The notes beneath the pieces were generated by a model. The model saw nothing but the letters and a program-made list of their open reading frames with translations. It was not told where the DNA came from and made no database searches. Made by a program: the position numbers and the translations under genes. Positions 49,069-56,859 of a stretch of DNA of 64,000 bases are shown piece after piece. The stretch spans positions 372,001-436,000 of the forward strand of contig NZ_CP155796.1 in assembly GCF_039729195.1 (NCBI RefSeq), read 5' to 3'. Numbering within the stretch: the first letter of the stretch is position 1; every line of letters starts with the position of its first letter. Source of the DNA: Mycobacterium sp. DL (GTDB lineage: Bacteria > Actinomycetota > Actinomycetes > Mycobacteriales > Mycobacteriaceae).

Positions 49069-49155
49069 TCACCAAGCCGCTGAGGTGCTGCCGTCGACCA
49101 CTAACTCCATGCCCCTGACAAAGCTCGAGTCCTCCAAGGCGACGAACCGGAGGTT
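49069..49155 (-). pseudogene. C-terminal fragment of a short-chain dehydrogenase
   Basis: The minus strand reads NLRFVALEDSSFVRGMELVV then DGSTSAAW and stop. This matches the end of an SDR protein (LASDDSSFVTGxELxVDGG pattern). A stop at 49156 cuts the frame. Only about 28 codons remain. It is another decayed oxidoreductase beside the XRE gene. Confidence 0.7.
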
Positions 49156-49410
49156 CTAGGATCCGGCATCTAGATGAGAAGGCTTGTCCGCCAATGCAGT
49201 GAGAATTTCACATCACCACAGGCCGAGCTGGTGCTGTCCGCCTTGCCCGGTGAGAACCTGCAGATGCGACCGAGGCATGGCTCTGGAGCGGTATGCGCCA
49301 CGGTCGCGTGGCATCCAGACGAGGGAAGCTCTGACCAGTTCAATCCGGTTGATGCTCAACGGCTTTCCCGCCGGCACCAGGAGTATTCCCTTACGGCAAC
49401 GCGAACCCGA
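49156..49410. other. Stretch without a supported gene
   Basis: About 255 bases before the TetR stop. The short minus frame here (reading LSINRIELVRASLVWMP) has no convincing match. Nothing else is visible. It may be part of the same decayed segment as the SDR remnant. Confidence 0.4.
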
Positions 49411-50130
49411 TTATCCCGGCGATACCGTGAGGTGGAGTCGCTCGATGATCCGCAGAGCCTGCGCTGGGTCGCAGCCTTCGAATACTGCGGCGTGTATCCC
49501 GCGCATCGCCCCGGTGATGGCCTGGGCCGCTGCAGGGATGTCCGTGTCGGGGTTGATCGCCTTGGCGCGTGCTGACGCGTTCAGCAGCTGTGCCACGGCC
49601 TGCGCAAATGTGTCGTGCCAACGCAGAGCGAAGCTGTCGGACCGAGGAACCCCGAGGTCACGGAACAGCACGTGCGCGGGCGGCGTGGCGTAGATGGCTT
49701 CGGCAGCAAGTCGGAGGAACAAGCTCAGCTGCTGCAGCGGGTCGTCTGGCCAGAGGACGCTCTCATACCGGAGTCGCATGGCATCGGTCAGAACGGTTGC
49801 CGCGTCGTCGATCGCCGCACGAAATAGATCACGCTTGTTGGCAAAGTGATGAAACGCCGTACGCAGGGCGACACCGCAATGTCGGGCAACTTGCTCCACG
49901 GTGATCTGGCCGTAGTCGTGATCCCGCAGGAGCACCTGGGTGGCGTGCAGCAGGCGAAGATTCGTCGAGATCATCTCGGTGCTGACGCCGGATGCGTCAC
50001 TTACCCACCGGTACAAGGTGGCCGGGTGGATCCCGAGTTCGCGCGCGACGGTCGATGCACGCTGGCCGGCGAGCACACGCGCCACGGCTTGCTGCCGCTC
50101 GGAGTCGCTGCGGCGCGTCCTGTTGCCCAT
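49411..50130 (-). CDS. TetR-family regulator with an extra N-terminal HTH
   Basis: A 239-aa protein. Residues about 8-45 form a transposase/resolvase-type HTH (RQQAVARVLAGQRASTVARE then LGIHPATLYRW). Residues about 55-105 are a TetR HTH (ITVEQVARHCGVALRTAFHH; FANKRDLFRAAI). The rest is the TetR ligand domain. The ATG at 50130 is used because upstream residues are not HTH-like. It is divergent from the SDR at 50253, with a strong 33-base palindrome between them. Confidence 0.85.
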   Translation of the reverse strand: MGNRTRRSDSERQQAVARVLAGQRASTVARELGIHPATLYRWVSDASGVSTEMISTNLRLLHATQVLLRDHDYGQITVEQVARHCGVALRTAFHHFANKRDLFRAAIDDAATVLTDAMRLRYESVLWPDDPLQQLSLFLRLAAEAIYATPPAHVLFRDLGVPRSDSFALRWHDTFAQAVAQLLNASARAKAINPDTDIPAAAQAITGAMRGIHAAVFEGCDPAQALRIIERLHLTVSPG

Positions 50131-50158
50131 GGGCCGATCGTACGAGGCGGCCGCATAT

Positions 50159-50191
50159 TGCGTCGATTGCATCTACTATGCAATAGTCGCA
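50159..50191. promoter_or_regulatory. 33-base palindromic operator (TetR/SDR intergenic)
   Basis: TGCG-N3-ATTGCAT-N5-ATGCAAT-N3-CGCA is symmetric about 50175, with both inner (7-base) and outer (4-base) arms perfect. It sits between the divergent TetR regulator and SDR genes, the expected position for a TetR operator. Confidence 0.7.
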
Positions 50192-50252
50192 TTAGGGTTT
50201 TGCAGACGCTCGGATCCAGCAGTTGCCAACGACGTCCGACGGAGACACATCA

Positions 50253-51041
50253 ATGAGCAACCAACACCGTGCTTCCCGGGCGCTCATCACGGGCGCCAGT
50301 TCAGGAATCGGCGAGGCCTTCGCCAATGCGCTTGCGGTGCGTGGCTGCGACCTCGTACTGGTGGCACGTCGACAGGACCGCCTCGACACTCTTGGCGACC
50401 GTCTCGAGGCCGAACATCGAGTCACCTGTACCCGTGTCTCGTTCGACTTATCAGTCGAGCGGCCAGGTCATAGATTGCGTGAACTTGTCGACGGTGACAT
50501 CGACCTGCTGATCAACAACGCCGGCTTCGCCACTCAAGGGCCGTTCCTCGACGGGGATGCAGGTGATTTCGCGCGGGTATTGGCAGTAGACGTCGGGGCG
50601 GTAGTCGACCTCTGCCACACATTCCTTCCGGCAATGGTTCAACGCCGTCACGGCGCCGTCATCAACATCTCCAGCACCACCGCGTTCCAGCCTGTGCCCA
50701 CGCTGGCCGTGTACGCGGCGTCAAAGGCCTTTGTCCTCAACTTCACCCAATCCCTCTGGTACGAAGCAAAACAACATGGTGTCAAGGTATTTTCTCTCGC
50801 GCCCGGTCCCACTCAGACGGAGTTTTTCGACGTGGTCGGAGAAACCGCGACGGTGGTGGGCAGACTTCAAACCGCAGACGAGGTTGTCGCCGCTGGCTTG
50901 AAGGCGCTTGACCGACGCCGGACTCCACCGTCGGTGGTGTCAGGTGTCGGCAACTCGATAGGGGCGGCACTGGCGACGGTAGCTCCTCGACGTGTTCTGC
51001 TGCCCGCCTTGGCGCGCTCACTACGCCCTCTCAACAGATGA
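50253..51041 (+). CDS. Short-chain dehydrogenase/reductase
   Basis: A 262-aa classical SDR: cofactor motif ALITGASSGIGEAFANALAV, LLINNAGFATQGPF, INISSTTAF (catalytic Ser), and YAASKAFVLN (catalytic Tyr/Lys). An ATG at 50253 follows GGAGACAC. It ends with a basic tail (RRVLLPALARSLRPLNR). Likely controlled by the divergent TetR protein. The substrate is unknown. Confidence 0.9.
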   Translation: MSNQHRASRALITGASSGIGEAFANALAVRGCDLVLVARRQDRLDTLGDRLEAEHRVTCTRVSFDLSVERPGHRLRELVDGDIDLLINNAGFATQGPFLDGDAGDFARVLAVDVGAVVDLCHTFLPAMVQRRHGAVINISSTTAFQPVPTLAVYAASKAFVLNFTQSLWYEAKQHGVKVFSLAPGPTQTEFFDVVGETATVVGRLQTADEVVAAGLKALDRRRTPPSVVSGVGNSIGAALATVAPRRVLLPALARSLRPLNR

Positions 51042-51139
51042 GCATGACCCCGCCGCTCACCCGGCAGCCGTCGAAGCGCAGCCGAACGGCCAACCTTCGT
51101 CGCATCTCATCAACCACGGCTTACTTCTAGGAGCAGATC

Positions 51140-52120
51140 ATGATTCTTGTCACCAGCGCAGCAGGCGGTGTCGGACGTCCACTGGTCCGCGGGCTCGTCG
51201 CCAATGGAAAAGGTGTACGGGCCTTCGTCAAGAACGACGACCAAGCGCAGCGAGCACGATCTGACGGTGCCGCCGAGGTCGTGATCGGAGACCTACGCCA
51301 GCCTGGCGATCTCGAAAAGGCGCTGCGAGGAGTGGTGCAGATCTATCACGCTGCGCCGACTCAGCTCGTCGACGAACTGCCGGTTGCGGAACGGCTGATC
51401 GAGGCGGCCCGAGCCGAACAACTGGATCACATTGTCTTCCACTCCGTCATCCACCCAACCATCGCCGAACTGCCCCATCATCGGCAGAAATTGCTCGTCG
51501 AGGGGCTGCTGGAGGAGTCAGGCCTAAACGTGACGATTCTTCGGCCCTCGCACTACATGCAGAATGTGCTGGAATTCTGGGACTTCTTCGGTGCTGGACT
51601 GCTTCCGTATCCCACCTCGCCGGAAAGCGTCATGGGGGTGGTCGACGCCGACGACGTCGCTGCAGCGGCGGCCAACGTGTTGACCAACCCCGACGGCCAC
51701 ATCGGCAACACCTACGACCTGTCCACCGTAGAACTCACCCGCCATGACATGGCGCGCATCTGGAGTCGAGTGCTCGGCCACCCGATGACCGCCATCCGAC
51801 TACCACCGCAGACGTTGACGCAACCACTCGCGGCCGTCGGACCCTTCAGTGCTCCGATCGCCCGGTCGCTGTTGTCGAGCAAGCTGCGTTCCTTCCCGAA
51901 CATCGTTCGAGGACTCCGCGCTGCGCCGAACGCTCGAGGGTTCCGCAGCTGGCCGGCCGATGCCCAGGACACCTACGTCAAGATGATGGCGTACTACGAC
52001 GTGCACGGACTCCCCGCCGGCGACTTCGATGACCTTCCGAAGGTGTCGCCCAGGCCCGCAACCGGTTACGAGCAGTTCGCGCGCCGTATCGCAGCACAGC
52101 AAGGGATGGCCACGCGGTAA
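51140..52120 (+). CDS. NmrA-like NAD(P)-binding protein
   Basis: A 326-aa atypical SDR: VTSAAGGVGRPLVRGLVANG, VVIGDLRQPGDLEKALRGVV, ILRPSHYMQNVLEFWDFFGA, and VMGVVDADDVAAAAANVLTN. NmrA-type proteins sense or use NAD(P) and include quinone reductases. TAGGAGCAG precedes the ATG at 51140. It lies 98 bases after the SDR, probably in the same transcription unit. Confidence 0.85.
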   Translation: MILVTSAAGGVGRPLVRGLVANGKGVRAFVKNDDQAQRARSDGAAEVVIGDLRQPGDLEKALRGVVQIYHAAPTQLVDELPVAERLIEAARAEQLDHIVFHSVIHPTIAELPHHRQKLLVEGLLEESGLNVTILRPSHYMQNVLEFWDFFGAGLLPYPTSPESVMGVVDADDVAAAAANVLTNPDGHIGNTYDLSTVELTRHDMARIWSRVLGHPMTAIRLPPQTLTQPLAAVGPFSAPIARSLLSSKLRSFPNIVRGLRAAPNARGFRSWPADAQDTYVKMMAYYDVHGLPAGDFDDLPKVSPRPATGYEQFARRIAAQQGMATR

Positions 52121-52147
52121 GGGGGCCGCATCCGGCGACGCGTCGGG

Positions 52148-52942
52148 CTAATCATGCGTGACAGGCCCGCGGACTTCGTAGGATTCACCCGGTTCGAGAT
52201 TGGTTACGGCCAGGGAGTCGCGTGCGGCGGCTTCGGCGAGTCGAGCCCGTGCGTCCGGCACTTCGACGTACTCGGGCGGCTGATGCACCCCGAAGTGAAT
52301 CGGCATCACCGTGTGGGCACCGAGTATGGCGGCCGCCCGGACTGCTTGATCCGGGGTGAGTACGGCTGCAACTCGGCTTGGCGGGGTCAAGTGCGGTGCC
52401 TGCACGATGGCCCCGTTGATCGGCAGCACGGCAACGTCGATCGGGCCGAGTCGCCGCGCGATGAGCCACCACAGCCCGTGGAAGAGGGTGTCGCCGCCGT
52501 GCAGTATCCGCCGACCGTCGGCTTCGATCACCCAGTTCAGCTGGGGATCACCCAGCCCATCGACGGCCGGGACGGCGGTCACGTTGAAGGGACCGAATTC
52601 GACGCGCTGCCATTCCTCGACGACGCGGACGTCGAGAGTGCTTGCGGCCAGGCGGTCCTCATTCGGTTCGGTGAACGGGGCCTCGTCGCCAGTCCCCGCA
52701 AAGGGCGCTGGCCGCAACAGGATTCCTCGTGGACCCACCGCCGACTCGATCGCCCCGACGTCCGTGTGGTCCTCGTGCAAGTGCGTCACCAGCGCGGCCA
52801 GTGCGGGTATCGAGTGAGCGGCGTAGGCTTCGGTCCCCGCGGTCTGGGTGAGCAGTGGGAAGTCGCGGACGTAGTCCACGACCAGCGCGTGGCCGTCGGC
52901 GTGGATCTCGATTCCTGCCCAGGCGAGATGTCGAATTCGCAT
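52148..52942 (-). CDS. MBL-fold metal-dependent hydrolase (UlaG/ComA-like)
   Basis: A 264-aa metallo-beta-lactamase-fold enzyme. It has RIRHLAWAGIEIHADGHALV, the metal motif VTHLHEDHTD, GDTLFHGLWW, and IHFGVHQPPEY. The longer frame upstream has no homology, so the ATG at 52942 is used; it lies five bases after the stop of the NmrA-type gene, so the two form an operon. The substrate is probably a small ester or lactone. Confidence 0.85.
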   Translation of the reverse strand: MRIRHLAWAGIEIHADGHALVVDYVRDFPLLTQTAGTEAYAAHSIPALAALVTHLHEDHTDVGAIESAVGPRGILLRPAPFAGTGDEAPFTEPNEDRLAASTLDVRVVEEWQRVEFGPFNVTAVPAVDGLGDPQLNWVIEADGRRILHGGDTLFHGLWWLIARRLGPIDVAVLPINGAIVQAPHLTPPSRVAAVLTPDQAVRAAAILGAHTVMPIHFGVHQPPEYVEVPDARARLAEAAARDSLAVTNLEPGESYEVRGPVTHD

Positions 52943-52947
52943 ACCGA

Positions 52948-53793
52948 TCAATCCCTTTCGTGCGCTAGCAAGGCTTCCAGCGGCGTTGCCGGCCGACCAC
53001 TGAGCCGGGCCACGGCGTCGCTCACGTCTGCCAGGAAGCCTCTGCGGGTGGCAGCGCCCATCGACGTCAGTAACTGCACCACGTCGGCGGGGAGTCCGGA
53101 TCCGCGCAGTTCTGCGGCGTAGGCGTCGTCGTCGACACCTACGACCTCGACGTGGCTCCCTGCCAGCGCGGCGATGTCCTGCGCGGTGACGGGACGGGGG
53201 CCGGTGACGTCGAACGCGACATTGGCATCGACGTCTCCGGTCAACACGCCGACGGCTGCTGCCGCGCAGTCGCGGCGCGTGACGTAGGCAGCGCCCCCGT
53301 CGCCTGCGTTGGTGATCAACGTGCCGGTGGCCCGTGCTCGCTCGATCACCCCCAGTTGCAGGTCCGCATACAGGTTGTTGCGCAACGCCGTCCATTGCAT
53401 GCCGGACGACCGGAGGGCTTGCTCGGTGGCGCGGTGGTCGGGTGCGACGATCGCGGGATTGTCCGATTCCGGGCGGGGAATGGAGGTGTACGCGATGTGC
53501 GATACGCCCACGCGCGTGGCGGTGTCGATTGCTGCGAGCTGACCGGAAACTCTGCTCCCGATGTTGTCGGCCGATATCAGGAGCAGTCGGTCGATGCCGC
53601 CGAAGGCGCCGTCCAGTGTGGCGCGTTCGTTGAAGTCTGCGTAGCGGACGTCCACGCCAAGGGCCGCGTATCCGGCCAACGCACTCGGATTGCGTGTCGT
53701 CAGGACGACGTCGGCGGGATCGACGACGTCCAGCAGACCGTCGGCGACGAGACGTCCGAGGGTGCCTGATGCGCCGGTGACTCCCACAATCAT
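52948..53793 (-). CDS. NmrA/QOR2-like NAD(P)H-binding protein
   Basis: A 281-aa protein with a QorB-like layout: VGVTGASGTLGRLVADGLLD, VDVRYADFNERATLDGAFGG, HIAYTSIPRPESDNPAIVAP, and LEALLAHERD at the end. It probably reduces quinones or carbonyls using NAD(P)H. It is divergent from the Rrf2 regulator, with a palindrome in between. Confidence 0.87.
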   Translation of the reverse strand: MIVGVTGASGTLGRLVADGLLDVVDPADVVLTTRNPSALAGYAALGVDVRYADFNERATLDGAFGGIDRLLLISADNIGSRVSGQLAAIDTATRVGVSHIAYTSIPRPESDNPAIVAPDHRATEQALRSSGMQWTALRNNLYADLQLGVIERARATGTLITNAGDGGAAYVTRRDCAAAAVGVLTGDVDANVAFDVTGPRPVTAQDIAALAGSHVEVVGVDDDAYAAELRGSGLPADVVQLLTSMGAATRRGFLADVSDAVARLSGRPATPLEALLAHERD

Positions 53794-53813
53794 GCGTGCC
53801 GCTCCTTAATGCA

Positions 53814-53850
53814 ATCAGTCTGGTTACGGTAATAACGTAATGAGACTGAT
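53814..53850. promoter_or_regulatory. Nested palindromes in the NmrA/Rrf2 intergenic region
   Basis: Outer arms ATCAGTCT (53814-53821) and AGACTGAT (53843-53850) enclose an inner palindrome TTACG-N7-CGTAA (53824-53840). The region lies between the divergent NmrA-type gene and the Rrf2-family regulator. It is a good candidate operator for the Rrf2 protein. Confidence 0.65.
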
Positions 53851-53872
53851 CGCGGTATGTCAAACTCGATAC

Positions 53873-54298
53873 ATGCCCGCGCCGATCACCACTCACTTCG
53901 CCGTGGCCGTCCACGTGCTCACCTATCTCGCGGGGATTCCCGACGGGGCCCCCGTCGGGTCTCCGGAACTCTCGGGCAGCGTGAACACCAGCCCCGAGTA
54001 CATCCGTCGCGTGATGGTTCCTCTGCGGGCGGCCGGAATCGTCGACTCGACTGCAGGCAAGAACGGTGGGTGGACGCTGCAACGCGACCCCGCAACGCTC
54101 ACGCTGGCCGAAGTCCGGCGTTTGGTGCAGCCAGATGAGCCCGCACTGGGGATCCACGCCCCCAACCCCTCGTGTTCAGTGGGGCGCGCGATCGCGCAGT
54201 CGCTCGTCGACATCGAGCATGACATCGCGCACGCGATCGACGAGCGGCTGAGCGCCACGACGATCGACCAGCTCGTCGGTGACGCGGCCCGGAAATGA
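53873..54298 (+). CDS. Rrf2-family transcriptional regulator
   Basis: A 141-aa Rrf2 protein. N-terminal wHTH (FAVAVHVLTYLAGIPDGAPV; SPEYIRRVMVPLRAAGIVDS; GKNGGWTLQ). Only one Cys (101, NPSCSVGRA) is present, so it cannot hold an Fe-S cluster like NsrR or IscR alone; it is closer to YwnA/HypR-type redox sensors. ATG at 53873. Divergent from the NmrA/MBL operon, which it probably controls. Confidence 0.87.
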   Translation: MPAPITTHFAVAVHVLTYLAGIPDGAPVGSPELSGSVNTSPEYIRRVMVPLRAAGIVDSTAGKNGGWTLQRDPATLTLAEVRRLVQPDEPALGIHAPNPSCSVGRAIAQSLVDIEHDIAHAIDERLSATTIDQLVGDAARK

Positions 54299-54304
54299 GC
54301 CGCG

Positions 54305-55909
54305 CTAGACCGGTGATAACTCCTTGGAGTACAAGGACTTTCCGGACGCATCGCACAGGTTGACCGTCATCGCCTGAGAGTCCGAGTCGATGGTGACTTC
54401 GCCGAAATGTTGGAAGCCCTGGGCCGGGGAGGTGTCCTTGTCCTCGGGCGCGTGGACGAACTCGTAGCGTGCACCGAAGGTGCCGTCGAGGGGGCTCTGT
54501 GGGAACGCTCCCGCGTTCAGCGGCCCGGACACGAACTCCCAGAACGGTGTGAAGTCGGTGAAGCCAGCTTGTTCCGGGTGGTAGGAGATCGCCGCGGTGT
54601 AGTGCACGTCGGCTGTGAGGTACACGATGTTCCGCACCTCCTTGGCCTCGGAAAAGATGCGGGAGAAAGCGATTTCGCGGCCCAGTGGGCGCCCGTTCTC
54701 ACCCTGGGCGACAGCCTCCATCGACTTGGGCCCGCCGACGGGGTCGGTGGCCGCGTCTGGGACGACGATGCTGATCGGTAGGTCGTTGGCGACCACCTTC
54801 CATACCGCTGTCGAGTTCTTCAACCCGTCGATCAGCCATTGCGTCTGTTCACGCCCCAGTACGCCGGCGTCGTCGGATTGTGACCACGCCTGCGGGTTCG
54901 GGTTCTTGTACGACCGCATGTCGAGAACGAAGACGTCGAGTAGCGGGCCGTAGGCGATCTTGCGATGCAGCCGTCCGTCGACGGCCTCCGACGGCTCGAT
55001 GGGCTGCCACTCGCGCCAGGCCTGATACGCGTAGCCGGCGAGTTTGTCGGCGCCGGTTTCGGTGTAGCCCTTGCGGTTCTGACCGGCCAGTGACTCCCCG
55101 GGGAACCAGTTGTTCACCACTTCGTGGTCGTCCCACTGAATGAGCTGCGGGACTGTGGCATTGAACCGCCGGTAGTGCTCGTCAGTGAGGTTGTAGGCAT
55201 AGTTGCCGCGGAAGTCGTCCAGCGTCTGGGCCACGTGGTCCTTGGCCGGAGCCGTGACGTTGGCGTACATGCCGCCGTCGTTTTGCCTCTGCGTCTCGGG
55301 TACCGGGCCGTCGGCGTAGATGGCGTCGCCGGAGTGCACGAAGAAGTCCGGTCGGCGGTCAGCCATCGCGCCGAAGATCGCCATTCCGTCTTGCCGGTTG
55401 ATGCCCCATCCCTGGCCTACGACATCGCCGGACCAGACGAACTTGATGTCCTTGGGTTGTGCGGGGACGGAGTTGAATACCCCGACTGCGGGCTCCGAAG
55501 TGGCACCGTCCTCGCCCTCCAGGGTCACGCGGTAATGCACCGTCTGCCCCGGCTCGAGGCCGGTGACTCGCACCTGCCCGGTGCCGTCGGACGCCGGGGT
55601 CAGCTGCGGTCCATTGATGCGGACCGGGTTCGAGAACGACTCGGTGGCAGAGGTTTCGACGATCATGCGGGCCGGGGAATCGGAGCGGGCCCACACTAGC
55701 GCACCATCGGTCCGCGGGTCACCGCTGGCGACACCGTGGGTCAGGCGGGGACGGTTGGCCACCAGCCCGGTGCTCGTCGGTGGCCCGCCGTTGCCCGGCG
55801 TGCCGCAGGCCTGCAGCGCTGCCGCCGCGGGGACGAGCAATGCGCTGGCCAACGACGCACGTAGGACGGTACGTCGGGGAATCATCGGTCGGTGATCGGC
55901 GGGTGCCAT
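54305..55909 (-). CDS. PhoD-like alkaline phosphatase (Tat-exported)
   Basis: A 534-aa protein. Tat signal RRTVLRASLASALLVPAAAA with lipobox LQAC, then an N-terminal beta domain (THGVASGDPRTDGALVWARS) and the PhoD metallophosphatase domain (FVWSGDVVGQGWGINRQDGM; HSGDAIYADGPVPE; QWDDHEVVNNW; YLTADVHYTAAISYHP). It hydrolyses phosphate mono- or diesters outside the membrane. The start at 55909 is the ATG nearest the signal; 55921 is also possible. Confidence 0.9.
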   Translation of the reverse strand: MAPADHRPMIPRRTVLRASLASALLVPAAAALQACGTPGNGGPPTSTGLVANRPRLTHGVASGDPRTDGALVWARSDSPARMIVETSATESFSNPVRINGPQLTPASDGTGQVRVTGLEPGQTVHYRVTLEGEDGATSEPAVGVFNSVPAQPKDIKFVWSGDVVGQGWGINRQDGMAIFGAMADRRPDFFVHSGDAIYADGPVPETQRQNDGGMYANVTAPAKDHVAQTLDDFRGNYAYNLTDEHYRRFNATVPQLIQWDDHEVVNNWFPGESLAGQNRKGYTETGADKLAGYAYQAWREWQPIEPSEAVDGRLHRKIAYGPLLDVFVLDMRSYKNPNPQAWSQSDDAGVLGREQTQWLIDGLKNSTAVWKVVANDLPISIVVPDAATDPVGGPKSMEAVAQGENGRPLGREIAFSRIFSEAKEVRNIVYLTADVHYTAAISYHPEQAGFTDFTPFWEFVSGPLNAGAFPQSPLDGTFGARYEFVHAPEDKDTSPAQGFQHFGEVTIDSDSQAMTVNLCDASGKSLYSKELSPV

Positions 55910-56071
55910 GCTGGCCAGCATGCGGGAAGCCGGCGACGCGACGGTTAACACCGGTAGCTAGAGGGCAAACGACGGGTATCACGCACTCCAACGGACTGCA
56001 TCGACGTGTCGGTTGCCCCAGCTCGCAATGCCGGCGGCGGTGATGAGGCCAACCGCCTCTGGCTCAGACGT

Positions 56072-56623
56072 TCACTCCATCGGCTCGGGGGTGAAGGTGA
56101 CGTCGACACCGCCTACGGTCATCGTCACCTGACCTTCCATCACCATCACCTGCGCCGAAAACCGTCGGTCAACGGTCTGGGCCAGTTGCTGCACCGGTGT
56201 GTGCGGTATCTGCACCACAGACAGGTTCGGCAGCCCCACCACTTTGGGGCCGACGGTGCGCCACCAGGTGGCCACGCCGGCGGCGAACGGGAACAGCCAC
56301 ACCTGGTCGGCCTGGCTGGCCGCCTTGCCCAAGGCGCGTTCATCAGGCTGGCCGACGTTGATCCACTCCAGGATCCGGCCCGTATAGTCGGCGAGCCGTA
56401 GGTCGGGCACCCCCGGGGTGGACAGGCCCGCCCCGAACGCCAACTCACCGTCGACGTCGCTGAGCCGGTGTGCGCGCAGACCAAACGCCAACAACCGCAC
56501 CACCATCCGCTCATCGGTCTCACTGGGATGACGGGCCACGGTCAGCGTGTGATCGGCGTAGTAACCGTGATCGACATCGGAGACGCTGAGTTCGACTTTG
56601 AACACTGTTGCAGAAAGGGCCAC
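56072..56623 (-). CDS. yaeQ: YaeQ family protein
   Basis: A 183-aa protein: ALSATVFKVELSVSDVDHGY, LTVARHPSETDERMVVRLLA, YTGRILEWINVGQPDERALG, then VVGLPNLSVVQIPHTPVQQL. YaeQ has a PD-(D/E)XK-like fold and was linked to transcription elongation, but its activity is unsettled. The GTG at 56623 gives the usual length of about 180 aa; the longer frame upstream is antisense noise. A broken copy of its C-terminus lies at 39541-39762. Confidence 0.88.
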   Translation of the reverse strand: MALSATVFKVELSVSDVDHGYYADHTLTVARHPSETDERMVVRLLAFGLRAHRLSDVDGELAFGAGLSTPGVPDLRLADYTGRILEWINVGQPDERALGKAASQADQVWLFPFAAGVATWWRTVGPKVVGLPNLSVVQIPHTPVQQLAQTVDRRFSAQVMVMEGQVTMTVGGVDVTFTPEPME

Positions 56624-56638
56624 GTCATAGTGTCCACC

Positions 56639-56749
56639 CTGGTGACGTTCCCGGGCGCGGGACACGTCGACCTCTACGACCGCGTAGACCTCATCCCGTT
56701 CGACAGGCTTGCCACCTTCTTCCGGAACAGTGTGAACCCGCCGGGGTGA
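56639..56749 (+). pseudogene. Tail fragment of the exported Cys-hydrolase
   Basis: Thirty-six codons read LVTFPGAGHVDLYDRVDLIP then FDRLATFFRNSVNPPG and stop. This is nearly identical to the last residues of the hydrolase at 44964-46106 (VTIPGAGHVDLYDRVDLIPF). The rest of that gene is missing here. The fragment touches the start of the intact yaeQ gene. Confidence 0.85.
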
Positions 56750-56859
56750 TCCACGTCGTTTGACCCTGCCGTCGCGGCATGGTGTGGGCTGCTGGTTGTC
56801 GGCCGAGAGTTGAATCAGCTCTCGGCGATACCACCGACCCGATCGATTCGAGGAGACCC

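Noticed and set aside
52148..54157. Single 669-codon minus frame
   Set aside because: Only its last 264 codons code for the MBL protein. The rest is Arg-rich and overlaps the NmrA-type gene in another frame.
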